NCBI RefSeq assembly: GCF_002863565.1
Contig: NZ_PGUW01000002.1
Location: 1-64,000 of the forward strand
Source of the DNA: Bacillus sp. V5-8f
Lineage (GTDB): Bacteria > Bacillota > Bacilli > Bacillales > DSM-1321
DNA: 64,000 nucleotides
Reading direction: 5' to 3'
In this document: positions 8,359-17,808 of the stretch, piece after piece
How the letters are laid out: each line of letters starts with the position of its first letter
Position numbering within the stretch: position 1 is the first letter of the stretch
Translations under genes and position numbers: made by a program
Notes under the pieces: generated by a model
What the model saw: the letters and a program-made list of their open reading frames with translations, nothing else
Told to the model about the DNA's origin: nothing
Database searches by the model: none

Positions 8359-9918
8359 ATGAATCTATCAACCATGTTTGAATTTGCTATAGAAAGGTAT
8401 CCAAACCGGACAGCGGTCGTGGAAGGCACAAAAAGATACACGTATAACCATCTAAATAAAGAAATAACTAAGGTAGCGGCTTCACTTCAGCGCATGGGCA
8501 TCAATCAACACGATCGTGTAGTCATTGTCTTAAAAAACCGACTGGAAAACATCGTTATATACTGGGCAATTCAAAAGCTTGGTGCAGTGTATACGCCAAT
8601 CAATCACAGGCTATCTGCAAAAGAAGTGGAGTATTGTGTAAACGATGCAGAATCAAAAGCGGTCGTTTATGAAAGCTCCAGCCAGGATGCCGTTCTGAAT
8701 GCAACCTTTGAAGGGAATCCTATTTTAATAGGTTTAGGTGCTGTTCAAGGTGCGGACATTCATTACGAGGAACTGGTGGATAGAAGCCCAGGCAGCTTTA
8801 ATAAGCCGGTGATTCATGAAGATGATATAGCATTGATGCTTTATACTTCAGGAACAACCGGGATGCCAAAAGGTGTCCCAAGAAGCCATAAAAATGAATA
8901 TTCGGCAGCTATAGCCCATATCATCCAAAATCAATATACAGATGGGGAAAGTACTTTAGGTACCATGCCTTTATATCATACGATGGGCATGCGATCATTG
9001 CTCTCGATCTCTTTCTTAAACGGCAAATACGTAGTACTGCCCGATTTTGATGCCAAAGATGCTTTGGATTTGTTAAGTACTGAAAAAATCACTTCACTAT
9101 ATTTAGTACCAACACTTTATCACGATATTTTGTGCCATAAAGATTTTTCAAGCTATCGATTAGATAAGCTTGAGAAAATTGGTTACGCAGGTGCCTCGAT
9201 GACTACTGCACTAACCGAGAAATGTGCGGCTTTATTAAAGCCAAAAGTATTTGTTAATCATTATGGAAGCACCGAAATCTACACATTTACAATATGTCCA
9301 TATGTCCTGAAAAAACCAGGATGTGCAGGCAAACCAGGCTTGAATCAAAATGTCCGGCTTGTTAAAGCCGATGCTGAAGGGAACTCCTTGCCACATGATA
9401 TCATCGGCAAGGGAGAGGTTGGAGAAATCATTATAAATCTTGATTCTAATGAGGCATTTAAGGGTTATTGGAATAAGCCAGCGGCAACCCAGAAGGCGAT
9501 AAGAGAAGGCTGGTACTTTACTGGGGACTTAGGGATTATCGACGATGAGGGAGATTTATTTGTTGTCGGAAGAGTGGATGACATGATCATCTCAGGAGGG
9601 GAAAACATTCATCCCCTTGAAGTAGAGGATGTCCTTTCCAAGCATCCTAAGGTGTCAGAGGTAGCGATAGTAGGGGAAGATGATGATCGCTGGGGACAAA
9701 TTGTATCTGCATTTATCGTACCATCAGACCCGATGATCACCGTCCAGGAACTTGATGACTATTGCAAAAGTGATCCAAAGCTATCAAATTTTAAAAGACC
9801 GCGAAATTATGTGTTTTTGAAACAGATTCCAAAAAGCCCGGTCGGCAAAATTCTTCGTCGAAAGATAAGAGAGGGAGAATTTGAGTTATATTTTACTGAA
9901 AATAAAATCGTAGGATAA
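8359..9918 (+). CDS. AMP-forming acyl-CoA ligase
   Basis: A 519-residue class I adenylate-forming enzyme that activates a carboxylic acid to its CoA thioester through an acyl-AMP. The P-loop-like motif is LYTSGTTGMPKG near residue 165; NHYGSTE is the A5 motif, YFTGDLG the A7 motif, and the catalytic Lys lies in PKSPVGKILRRK near the end. It is co-transcribed with the Mo hydroxylase and a crotonase, suggesting that the hydroxylase acts just before or after CoA activation. Acid specificity cannot be deduced. It differs clearly from the AliA-like ligase at 25697. Confidence 0.9.
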   Translation: MNLSTMFEFAIERYPNRTAVVEGTKRYTYNHLNKEITKVAASLQRMGINQHDRVVIVLKNRLENIVIYWAIQKLGAVYTPINHRLSAKEVEYCVNDAESKAVVYESSSQDAVLNATFEGNPILIGLGAVQGADIHYEELVDRSPGSFNKPVIHEDDIALMLYTSGTTGMPKGVPRSHKNEYSAAIAHIIQNQYTDGESTLGTMPLYHTMGMRSLLSISFLNGKYVVLPDFDAKDALDLLSTEKITSLYLVPTLYHDILCHKDFSSYRLDKLEKIGYAGASMTTALTEKCAALLKPKVFVNHYGSTEIYTFTICPYVLKKPGCAGKPGLNQNVRLVKADAEGNSLPHDIIGKGEVGEIIINLDSNEAFKGYWNKPAATQKAIREGWYFTGDLGIIDDEGDLFVVGRVDDMIISGGENIHPLEVEDVLSKHPKVSEVAIVGEDDDRWGQIVSAFIVPSDPMITVQELDDYCKSDPKLSNFKRPRNYVFLKQIPKSPVGKILRRKIREGEFELYFTENKIVG

Positions 9919-9936
9919 TTGAAAGGGGAATTACTA

Positions 9937-10725
9937 ATGGAAACAACAACAAAATACGATCATATCAGAGTGGAAAAAGACAGTGAAAAGAAAATAGCAA
10001 CCATTATTTTTGACCGCCCGGAAAAAATGAATTATATCAGCATGACTGCCCGCGGCCATTTCGCCGAGATTTTCGACGGCTTAAATAAGGATGAAAATGT
10101 AAGGGTTATCATCATTAAAGGAGAAGGTGACAAAGCATTCAGCGCAGGCGGAAGCATCCCGCAATTTATGGAGTCACATCCGGAGGAGCTTTCACGCTTA
10201 AGAATCAACGTAGCAGCTCCGGAACGTTCACCTAAACCGGTTATTGCTCAGCTTCAAGGTTATACCTTCGGGGTTGGTTTTGAAATTGCCATGGCGTGCG
10301 ACTTCAGAATTGCTGCAGAAGATACGCTGTTAGGCCTTCCAGAAATGAATCTTGGCATGATTCCAGGCAGTGGGGGGACTCAACGTGTGGCCAGAGCGGT
10401 TGGATTAACAAGGGCAAAAGATATGATCATGCGGGCAAGGAGAGTACCTGCAGACGAGGCCTATCAGTGGGGATTGCTGACAAAAGTTGTTCCTAAGGGC
10501 GAATTGGAATCAGAAGTTCTTCAATTGGCACAAGAGTTAACCAGATTTTCTCCTTTAGCCCAGCGAGTTTGTAAGGAAGTATTGAACGCAGCAGAAGAAG
10601 GACCGCTAAGTTCTGGTTTGGAGATCGAAGGAAGGGCATATGGCATGCTAAGGGGCACCCATGATTTTAAAGAGGGTGTGGAAGCATTCGTAGAAAAACG
10701 CAAACCAAATTTTACTGGGAAATAA
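9937..10725 (+). CDS. Enoyl-CoA hydratase (crotonase family)
   Basis: A 262-residue crotonase. The oxyanion-hole segment is KAFSAGGSI, and both glutamates used by true hydratases are present, in GFEIAMACD and LPEMNLGMIPGSGG. I use ATG 9937, which has AAAGGGGA seven bases upstream; the in-frame start at 9919 has no site. It is the last gene of the Mo hydroxylase operon. Because the ring-cleavage operon at 23645-28920 encodes no catalytic-type hydratase, this enzyme is a candidate for the BadK-like step (hydration of a cyclohexene-carboxyl-CoA). That link is inference. Confidence 0.88.
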   Translation: METTTKYDHIRVEKDSEKKIATIIFDRPEKMNYISMTARGHFAEIFDGLNKDENVRVIIIKGEGDKAFSAGGSIPQFMESHPEELSRLRINVAAPERSPKPVIAQLQGYTFGVGFEIAMACDFRIAAEDTLLGLPEMNLGMIPGSGGTQRVARAVGLTRAKDMIMRARRVPADEAYQWGLLTKVVPKGELESEVLQLAQELTRFSPLAQRVCKEVLNAAEEGPLSSGLEIEGRAYGMLRGTHDFKEGVEAFVEKRKPNFTGK

Positions 10726-10740
10726 ACAATAATATTAAAT

Positions 10741-10771
10741 ATAATCCTCACAGTACAACTGTGGGGATTAT
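10741..10771 (+). terminator. Hairpin at the end of the Mo hydroxylase operon
   Basis: A 13-base-pair stem (ATAATCC-T-CACAG with CTGTG-G-GGATTAT, one G-T pair) and a five-base loop start 15 bases after the crotonase stop. The T-tract is poor, so termination may be partial. Confidence 0.55.
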
Positions 10772-10875
10772 ATGAAAAAAGTTTTACTCGTGCAAATAAA
10801 AATATCTGAATATTCTGAAATATATTGTGTATAGTCCCAAAGTTTTAAAAATCAAAAAAGTAGGGGGAAAGACGT

Positions 10876-12219
10876 ATGGCGAATTCGGTACAACCTGAAG
10901 TTATTACAAACCTGCCTGATCAGAAGGGAAGTAACCGACAGTTGGCATCAGCTACCATGGCTTCATTGCTAGGATGGTCGTTTGATCTTTATGACCTTTT
11001 TATTCTTCTATACGTAACGCCTACGATTGGTGCATTATTTTTTCCTAGCAGCAACCCAACCCTCTCTCTTGCTGCCGTATACGCTTCATTCGCTGTTACG
11101 CTGCTAATGAGGCCGCTCGGCTCAGCGATCTTTGGGTCTTATGCAGATAAAAACGGGAGAAAGAAAGCAATGACCGTCGCTATAGTAGGGGTAGGGATCA
11201 GCACAGCCGCTTTTGGACTATTGCCGACGGTGCCGCAAATAGGTGTTTTTGCAGCAATTATCTTTTTGCTATTGCGCCTCGTTCAAGGGGTATTTGTTGG
11301 CGGGGTTGTAGCCTCTACCCATACCATTGGAACGGAATCAGCACCACCTAGGCTGAGAGGACTAATGTCAGGCCTTATTGGCGGTGGAGGCGCAGGTTTA
11401 GGAGCTTTGTTTGCATCTATCACATTCACGATCGTTTCCGCTTTATTTCCTGGTGAGGCGTTTAGTGAATGGGGATGGAGAGTCATGTTCTTCACTGGTA
11501 TCATTGGCTCAATCGCCGGTCTATTTGTCTTCCGGACACTCGATGAATCGCCGTTGTGGAAGGAACTCCAAAAAGAGAAAAAAGAAAAAGCTCAGACTAA
11601 AACGATTGAACAAAAACCGATTAAATCCTTATTTACTAAGTACTTGCGAGTACTTTTGGTAAATCTGATGATCGTGATAGGAGGAGGATCCGGTTATTAT
11701 CTCACTGCCGGTTTTATACCGACCTTCTTATCTATCATAAATAACGTTTCCCCGGCGACTAAATCAGGAATCCTGATCGCTTCTAGTATCATAACGATTA
11801 TTTCAGCGCTTATTGTCGGGCATTTAAGTGAAATTTTCGGGCGTAAAAAGACATTTCTAGTTGTCGGGTTAATAAATATCATCGGACTTCCATTCTTTTA
11901 CCTTTCATTAGCTGATGCAACCACTACTTCTTCGATTTATTTCTATACCATGTGTGTAGTATTTCTTGGAAATGCTGCTTATGCACCTGTTTTGATATTT
12001 TTAAATGAACGTTTTCCTACTTCCATTCGCTCTACCGGAACTGGACTTTCCTGGAACATGGGATTTGCGATTGGCGGCATGATGCCAACATTTGTTACTT
12101 TGGCGAGCGGTTCCGTACAAAACATTCCACATACCCTCATGATATTCTTTATCGGAATTTATTTGGTTTACATTATTGGAAGCGTTATCATTCCAGAAAC
12201 TAAAGGAAATTTGAAATAG
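10876..12219 (+). CDS. MFS transporter, metabolite:proton symporter type
   Basis: A 447-residue, 12-helix major facilitator permease of the inner membrane. The loop 2-3 signature GSYADKNGRKKAM and the segment RLVQGVFVGGVVASTHT are typical of the metabolite:H+ symporter (MHS) branch that includes aromatic-acid, ketoglutarate and proline/betaine carriers. A central cytoplasmic Lys/Glu-rich loop (KELQKEKKEKAQ) separates the two six-helix halves. It has its own 150-base upstream region and an AGGGGGAAAG ribosome-binding site. In this island it probably imports the carboxylate or a related substrate; the compound is not known. Confidence 0.85.
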   Translation: MANSVQPEVITNLPDQKGSNRQLASATMASLLGWSFDLYDLFILLYVTPTIGALFFPSSNPTLSLAAVYASFAVTLLMRPLGSAIFGSYADKNGRKKAMTVAIVGVGISTAAFGLLPTVPQIGVFAAIIFLLLRLVQGVFVGGVVASTHTIGTESAPPRLRGLMSGLIGGGGAGLGALFASITFTIVSALFPGEAFSEWGWRVMFFTGIIGSIAGLFVFRTLDESPLWKELQKEKKEKAQTKTIEQKPIKSLFTKYLRVLLVNLMIVIGGGSGYYLTAGFIPTFLSIINNVSPATKSGILIASSIITIISALIVGHLSEIFGRKKTFLVVGLINIIGLPFFYLSLADATTTSSIYFYTMCVVFLGNAAYAPVLIFLNERFPTSIRSTGTGLSWNMGFAIGGMMPTFVTLASGSVQNIPHTLMIFFIGIYLVYIIGSVIIPETKGNLK

Positions 12220-12293
12220 ATTTGCCATATAGGAGGGGGAGTTCGTCGCTGTTCCCCTTCCATTGAATAAATAACCGGTTTAGGAGGAGAGAA

Positions 12294-13760
12294 ATGACAA
12301 CAGCTATAAATAAAAAAACCCCCGTTTACTACAACTATATTGGTGGAGAATGGGTTGAATCAGTTTCAAAAGAAACAATTGAATCTTTCAATCCTGCAAC
12401 AGGAGAATTAGTCAGTTATTCACAAAAATCTAATGTAAACGATGTGACTGAAACCATCGATTCTGTATATCAAACGTACTTAGAAAGTGATTGGTCTGTT
12501 AATCCAAAGCGTCGTTATGAAGCGTTGCTTGGATTGGCAAGGAAAATGACAGAAAAAATAGAAGACCTGTCGCGTATTTTGACTATGGAGCAAGGAAAAA
12601 CCATTCGTGAATCGCGTATTGAGATTTCCGGTTGTATCGATACCCTGAAATATTTTGCGGGTGCTGCACGTACAGTTTTTGGACGCTCCATTCAGCTTGA
12701 GCCAAATAATTTTGGAGTAATCGTAAAAGAACCGATAGGAGTGGTGGGAATCATTTCCCCTTGGAACTGGCCAGCACTGCTTATGGTACGCGAGCTTGCT
12801 CCGGCTCTTGCAGCCGGTAATGGTGTAATCGTAAAGCCTGCAAGCCTGACTCCATCGATATCAGTGGAAATTTTTAAATTAATAGATGAGGTTCCTGAAT
12901 TTCCTAAAGGGATTGTAAGCATTATTACAGGGCCTGGAAGCTCGATTGGGGCAGCAATGGCAACAAGTGGCAAGATTGATATGATCAGTTTTACCGGAGA
13001 TACATCCACAGGAAAAGCGATCATGGAAATGGGGGCAAGCAATATCAAAAAGCTTGCATTAGAGCTTGGCGGCAAATCGCCAAACGTTGTATTTTCTGAC
13101 GCGAATCTTGATAAGGCTATTCCAATCATAGGAAAATCTATTTTCATTTCGGCAGGGCAAATATGTATGGCAGGTTCACGAGTGTTGATTCATGAGTCCA
13201 TTAAAGATGAGGTAGTAGCCGGATTAAAGAAGTATGCTGAAGGTCTTCGGGTTGAAAATGGAATCCTGGAAACTGCAGACATGGGACCGCTTGTATCCAA
13301 GAGTCAGCTCGATATTGTGCGGAACTTCTGTGACATTGGCAAACAGGAAGGCCGAGTTATAACAGGCGGCTACCAATTAACTGGAGGCGACTATGATAAA
13401 GGCTACTACTTTAGTCCAACCATTATCGATGAGCTTTCAGCAAACTGCCGGGTTATAAAGGAAGAGATTTTTGGACCTGTTCTTGCTGTCCAAACTTTTT
13501 CGAGTGACGAAGAAGCTCTGGAAATCGCAAATGATAGCGACTTTGGCTTATCTGCAGGTGTCTGGACAACCGACTTAAACCGTGCCATGAAAATGTCACG
13601 AGGAATTAAGGCTGGTACCGTTTGGATCAATACGTACAATAAGAATTTCCCTGAAGCTGAATTTGGAGGTTATAAGCAAAGCGGTTTAGGAAGAACCAGA
13701 GGAATAGACGGATTGATGGAATATTGCGAAACAAAACACGTTCATATAGAGACTGAATAA
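12294..13760 (+). CDS. NAD(P)-dependent aldehyde dehydrogenase
   Basis: A 488-residue aldehyde dehydrogenase superfamily enzyme. Catalytic Cys291 lies in SAGQICMAG, the general-base Glu in LELGGKSPN, and the cofactor-site segments SPWNWPALL and SFTGDTSTG are present. It oxidises an aldehyde to the acid. The ATG follows TTTAGGAGGAGAGAA. It opens a tight run of genes (ALDH, iron ADH, R2lox, UbiD, UbiX) spaced by 8-33 bases. A GC-rich imperfect hairpin lies in the 74-base gap after the MFS gene. Confidence 0.92.
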   Translation: MTTAINKKTPVYYNYIGGEWVESVSKETIESFNPATGELVSYSQKSNVNDVTETIDSVYQTYLESDWSVNPKRRYEALLGLARKMTEKIEDLSRILTMEQGKTIRESRIEISGCIDTLKYFAGAARTVFGRSIQLEPNNFGVIVKEPIGVVGIISPWNWPALLMVRELAPALAAGNGVIVKPASLTPSISVEIFKLIDEVPEFPKGIVSIITGPGSSIGAAMATSGKIDMISFTGDTSTGKAIMEMGASNIKKLALELGGKSPNVVFSDANLDKAIPIIGKSIFISAGQICMAGSRVLIHESIKDEVVAGLKKYAEGLRVENGILETADMGPLVSKSQLDIVRNFCDIGKQEGRVITGGYQLTGGDYDKGYYFSPTIIDELSANCRVIKEEIFGPVLAVQTFSSDEEALEIANDSDFGLSAGVWTTDLNRAMKMSRGIKAGTVWINTYNKNFPEAEFGGYKQSGLGRTRGIDGLMEYCETKHVHIETE

Positions 13761-13778
13761 AGGAAGGAGGCCATTCGC

Positions 13779-14954
13779 GTGAGTATCAGCGAAACTATTG
13801 CGGTTGAATCTGAATTTACATTTCACTTGCCTACTTTGATTGAATTTGGGTTTGGAAAGGCGGGGGTACTTGGAGAGAAGCTTCTCCGTATGGGCGTGAA
13901 AAATATTTTTTTGGTTAGCGATAAAGGAGTGGAAGCTGCCGGTCTTCTGGAGAGTTTAGAACGATCTATGCGCGGTGCAAATATTCAATATGAAACCTAT
14001 TTAGAGGTGGAACCGGATCCGGGACTGGAAACCATTGATAAGGGGGCAGCAGTTTTTACATCTGGTGCTTATGATTGCATCGTGGCAGTTGGCGGTGGGA
14101 GTGCCATAGATACCGCAAAAGGTATTCGAATAATAGCGGCTAATGGCGGAAGTATTGGTGATTATGCAGGTGTTGAACAAGTCGGCAAGGCTCCCACGGT
14201 TCCGTTGATTGCTATACCTACAACTTCAGGAACAGGCAGTGAGGTCACCATTTTTGGCGTTTATTCTGACTGGGTGAAAAATGTAAAAGTGACAGTAACC
14301 AGCCAATATATGGCTCCTACTATTGCACTTGTTGACCCAGAGCTAACGATGAATCTTCCAAAAAACATGACTGCTGCGTCTGGTATAGATGCGTTGGCGC
14401 ACGGTATTGAATCTTATTTCTCTAAGAGGTCCCGTCCTGCTTCTGCAGCACTGGCAATGGAAGCAATAGAAATAGTAGGCTCACACCTTCGTCCATCGGT
14501 AAATAAGGGGAAGAATCAAGAGGCAAGGATAGGAATGTCCCAGGGAAGCCTCCTTGCTGGAATGGCTTTTAATAATAGTTTCCTAGGCCTCACCCATGCA
14601 ATTGGAAGTGCTCTTTCAGGCCATTGCCATGTTCCGCATGGAGTCGCTATCGGTTTATTGCTTCCGCATGTGGTGGAATTTAACTCATCGGCCTGTCCAG
14701 AAAAGGCTGCGAAAATTTCGAAAGCTTTAGGAGTAAAGGCAGACAGCCTAGACAACATGGCGTTGCAGGCAGGAAGTTCGGTGGCAGATATGGTTAGAGA
14801 TATTGGCCTTCCAACTCGGTTAAGAGATGTGAATGTACCTAAAGAAAAGCTACCGGCTATTGCACAGGATTCTTTTAAAAGTGGAATGATGAAATTTAAT
14901 CCTAGGCAGCCGTCTGAATCAGAAGTTTTAGAGCTATTAAAACGAGTTTATTAA
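13779..14954 (+). CDS. Iron-containing alcohol dehydrogenase
   Basis: A 391-residue group III (iron-type) alcohol dehydrogenase. The dinucleotide site is VGGGSAIDTAKG, followed by IPTTSGTGSEVT; metal ligands fall in GIDALAHGIE, LTHAIG and HGVAIGLLLPH. The GTG start has AGGAAGGAGG at eight-base spacing. Together with the aldehyde dehydrogenase just upstream it could convert an alcohol to an acid, or reduce an aldehyde. It lies 26 bases before the R2lox gene. Confidence 0.9.
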   Translation: MSISETIAVESEFTFHLPTLIEFGFGKAGVLGEKLLRMGVKNIFLVSDKGVEAAGLLESLERSMRGANIQYETYLEVEPDPGLETIDKGAAVFTSGAYDCIVAVGGGSAIDTAKGIRIIAANGGSIGDYAGVEQVGKAPTVPLIAIPTTSGTGSEVTIFGVYSDWVKNVKVTVTSQYMAPTIALVDPELTMNLPKNMTAASGIDALAHGIESYFSKRSRPASAALAMEAIEIVGSHLRPSVNKGKNQEARIGMSQGSLLAGMAFNNSFLGLTHAIGSALSGHCHVPHGVAIGLLLPHVVEFNSSACPEKAAKISKALGVKADSLDNMALQAGSSVADMVRDIGLPTRLRDVNVPKEKLPAIAQDSFKSGMMKFNPRQPSESEVLELLKRVY

Positions 14955-14980
14955 ATCTTACTAAACGGAGGTATTGTTGC

Positions 14981-15811
14981 ATGAGTGAAGAATTGATTCC
15001 GGGTCTTGATAAAAGTACAAGTGAGGTAGCATGGAATTTATACCGCAAGGCGATCAAGTTTGGAACTTGGGATCCTGCTGCAATTGACTTAACTCAGGAT
15101 AAAAAAGATTTTGAATCGCTTGATCAGGACTTAAAGGACTATCTTATTCATTTTTGTACAGGATTTCTGGATGCGGAAGAAAATGTGGCATTAAAATTTT
15201 GTCCTTGGATTATGCTAGGTTCCACCACAGAAGAACAGGCATTCCTAAGCACTCAATTACTGGAGGAATTTAAGCATACTGAGTTTTTTATGCGCTATTT
15301 TAGCGAGGTATTGGGCCGCGAGCGAATTTCTGGTGTGAAAAACCTGGTTCAGCAAAAGCTGGACGATCGAGCGAGACAGATGCTTGATGCCTTAGAGGCA
15401 GGGCCGGAAGAGCGGGAGGCAGCCCTTGTCGAAGGATTGACCCATTATCAGGGAATCATCGAGGGTGTTCAGGCTATGTCTGGTTATGATGTTTTTGAAG
15501 CTGTTTACGGGAGCAAAGGTTTGTTCCCGGGACTTGCTGAAGGCTTCGCAAGGATTAAAGAGGATGAAGGAAGGCATGTTGGATTCGGACTTCGAATGCT
15601 AAAGCTTTTGGCAAGAAATCCAAAGCATGCAGAGAGAATCCGTGCTATTTATGACGAATATTTGCCGTTTATCCTTATCCGTTATGACCAGCAAGTGATC
15701 GTTGATGGCCGGGAGGTTTCCACACCGCCAGAAGTGCGCGGCCGTGAGCGGTTAACGAAATTATTCGATAGACGATTAAAAGATATCTTTGGCAATCTGG
15801 TCAAAAATTAG
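14981..15811 (+). CDS. R2-like ligand-binding oxidase (R2lox)
   Basis: A 276-residue ferritin-like protein related to ribonucleotide reductase R2 but assigned to R2lox. The six expected metal ligands are Glu66, Glu96, His99, Glu161, Glu196 and His199 (motifs DAEENV, EEFKH, YQGIIE, EGRH). Val69 and Tyr156 sit three after the first Glu and five before the fourth, exactly where the Val-Tyr ether cross-link forms in characterised R2lox proteins. These assemble a Mn/Fe cofactor and carry out two-electron oxidations; the natural substrate is unknown. It is not a nucleotide reductase: no nrdE partner is nearby. It sits between an alcohol dehydrogenase and ubiD, which hints at a catabolic oxidation. 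Confidence 0.88.
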   Translation: MSEELIPGLDKSTSEVAWNLYRKAIKFGTWDPAAIDLTQDKKDFESLDQDLKDYLIHFCTGFLDAEENVALKFCPWIMLGSTTEEQAFLSTQLLEEFKHTEFFMRYFSEVLGRERISGVKNLVQQKLDDRARQMLDALEAGPEEREAALVEGLTHYQGIIEGVQAMSGYDVFEAVYGSKGLFPGLAEGFARIKEDEGRHVGFGLRMLKLLARNPKHAERIRAIYDEYLPFILIRYDQQVIVDGREVSTPPEVRGRERLTKLFDRRLKDIFGNLVKN

Positions 15812-15822
15812 GAGGTCACATG

Positions 15823-17214
15823 ATGAGAGCAAAGTCACTCCGCACCTGGCTTGAGTACCTTCAAAAAACCGATAGATTTGCAGTAATTGATAAAGAAGTC
15901 AGTCTGCAATTTGAAGTTGCTGCATTAACAAAGAAGCTGGATGGTATAAAGGCAACATATTTTACGAAGGTTGAGGACTATGATATTCCTGTCGTGTCTG
16001 GTATTTGTTCCACCCGTGAACAATTTGCCGAGGCACTTGAAACCGACCAGTATGATATTCTTTCAATGTTTTCCAAGGCTGTCTCTTCTCCGGTGGCATG
16101 CCGCCATATAGAGATAGAGGAGGCTCCGGTTAAGGAAAATATCATCCTGAATGATATTGATTTAAATTCGTTTCCAATTCCGGTACACCACGAAAAGGAT
16201 TCAGGCAAGTACATTACTGCAGGGCTTTTTATCGTTCGCGATCCGCTAACGAGGAAACAAAATGTGTCGATACACCGTCTTCAAGTATCCGGGAAAGACA
16301 GACTTGGTGTCCTGCTGTTGCCGCGCCACACTTATCATTTATTCAAGCAAGCTGAGGAAGCAGGGCGACCGCTCGAATGTGCAATTGCAATCGGGGTCGA
16401 TCCAGTTACACTTCTTGCATCTCAAGCGAGTACTCCTTTTGGTGTTGATGAGCTTGAGATTGCGAGTGCACTCCTAAAAGAACCTCTCGAAGTTGTCAGA
16501 TGTGAAACAGTAGATATCGATGTCCCAGCCTATGCAGAAATTGTGCTCGAAGGGAAGATATTGCCTAAAGTTCGAGAACCGGAAGGGCCTTTTGGAGAAT
16601 TTCCAAAATATTATGGACCAAGGGATGACAAGGAAGTAGTTCAGATAACCGGTATCACGCACAGAAATAATCCTATTTTTTATACGATTGTTCCTGCTGG
16701 ATATGAACACTTGCTTTTAGGCGGTATACCGAGGGAGGCAAGCCTTATTCAAACCGTTCGTCAAACTGTTCCTTCAGTAAAGGCTGTCCACATGAGCCCG
16801 GGAGGAACGTGTAGGTATCATGCCATCATTTCGATCAAGAAGCGGAACGAAGGGGAGGGTAAAAATGCGATCATTGCTGCTTTGGCAAATAGCTTTGATA
16901 TAAAGCATGTGGTCGTGGTCGATGAAGAAGTAGATATTTTTAATATGGAAGAAGTAGAATGGGCGATTGCCACACGCTTCCAAGCAGAAACAGATTTAGT
17001 AGTGATTAACGGTACACAGGGATCAAAATTGGACCCTTCCACTGACAATGGATTTGGTTCAAAAATGGGCTTTGATTGTACGGTCCCATTAAAAAGTGAA
17101 CCAATGAGATATAAACGAATCCATATACCGGGTTATGAAGAATTGAACATTCATGACTTTTTAAATAAAAATTCTTCGGGATTACTGGACCAACATATGG
17201 AAAAGAAATGGTAG
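15823..17214 (+). CDS. UbiD-family prenylated-FMN decarboxylase
   Basis: A 464-residue (463 from ATG 15823) UbiD-family decarboxylase/carboxylase. Such enzymes act on aromatic or alpha,beta-unsaturated acids using prenylated FMN. The catalytic triad is visible: Arg152 in SIHRLQ, Glu254 and Glu259 in REPEGPFGEFPKYYG, with the same spacing as in fungal Fdc1. Two ATGs are adjacent; the second has better spacing from AGGAGG. UbiX follows 33 bases later and supplies the cofactor. The substrate is unknown; neighbours point to a product or precursor of alcohol/aldehyde oxidation and of the R2lox reaction. Confidence 0.92.
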   Translation: MRAKSLRTWLEYLQKTDRFAVIDKEVSLQFEVAALTKKLDGIKATYFTKVEDYDIPVVSGICSTREQFAEALETDQYDILSMFSKAVSSPVACRHIEIEEAPVKENIILNDIDLNSFPIPVHHEKDSGKYITAGLFIVRDPLTRKQNVSIHRLQVSGKDRLGVLLLPRHTYHLFKQAEEAGRPLECAIAIGVDPVTLLASQASTPFGVDELEIASALLKEPLEVVRCETVDIDVPAYAEIVLEGKILPKVREPEGPFGEFPKYYGPRDDKEVVQITGITHRNNPIFYTIVPAGYEHLLLGGIPREASLIQTVRQTVPSVKAVHMSPGGTCRYHAIISIKKRNEGEGKNAIIAALANSFDIKHVVVVDEEVDIFNMEEVEWAIATRFQAETDLVVINGTQGSKLDPSTDNGFGSKMGFDCTVPLKSEPMRYKRIHIPGYEELNIHDFLNKNSSGLLDQHMEKKW

Positions 17215-17247
17215 TTCGCTACTTCCAGATGGAGACGGGGGATATGG

Positions 17248-17808
17248 ATGAAGAAAATTGTAGTAGGAATTTCCGGGGCAAGCGGGGCAATCTACGGGAT
17301 ACGGATACTAGAAGCATTAAAGACAGCAGGTGCAGAAAGCCATCTTATCCTAAGTGACACAGCAAGAACTACCATTGAATATGAAACAGACTATGACATA
17401 AACGATGTAGTCCAGTTGGCTTCAAAAGTCTATGATAATAAAAATCTAGGTGCTGCTGTATCCAGTGGTTCCTTTAAAGTAGATGGTATGGTTATTGCAC
17501 CCTGTTCAATAAAGACTCTTTCGGGAATCGCGAATAGCTATAATGTTGATTTGCTTACCAGAACGGCAGATGTATGTCTAAAAGAACGTAGAAAATTAGT
17601 ATTAATGGTTAGGGAGACTCCTCTTCATCTGGGCCATCTCAATCATATGACAAGTGTTACACAATTTGGCGGGGTCATCCTCCCGCCTGTCCCGTCTTTT
17701 TATCATCTTCCCAAAACGATTAATGAAATCATTGATCAAAGCGTTCAAAAAGCTTTGGATCAGTTTGATATTGAAGCAAATTTGTTTAATAGATGGGTAG
17801 GTATTTAA
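17248..17808 (+). CDS. UbiX-family flavin prenyltransferase
   Basis: A 186-residue UbiX-type enzyme that prenylates FMN to make the cofactor for UbiD. The N-terminal GISGASGAIYGIR binds the flavin phosphate, and APCSIKTLSGIA and ETPLHLGHL are family motifs. Start: the in-frame ATG at 17248 follows GGAGACGGGGGAT; an overlapping ATG at 17244 is out of frame. Its pairing with the adjacent ubiD-like gene means this locus supplies its own decarboxylase cofactor. It ends the ALDH-to-UbiX run. Confidence 0.93.
   Translation: MKKIVVGISGASGAIYGIRILEALKTAGAESHLILSDTARTTIEYETDYDINDVVQLASKVYDNKNLGAAVSSGSFKVDGMVIAPCSIKTLSGIANSYNVDLLTRTADVCLKERRKLVLMVRETPLHLGHLNHMTSVTQFGGVILPPVPSFYHLPKTINEIIDQSVQKALDQFDIEANLFNRWVGI

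Noticed and set aside
14981-15811. Ribonucleotide reductase beta subunit
   Set aside because: The Val69/Tyr156 pair, the ligand pattern and the lack of an nrdE/nrdI neighbour fit R2lox instead.
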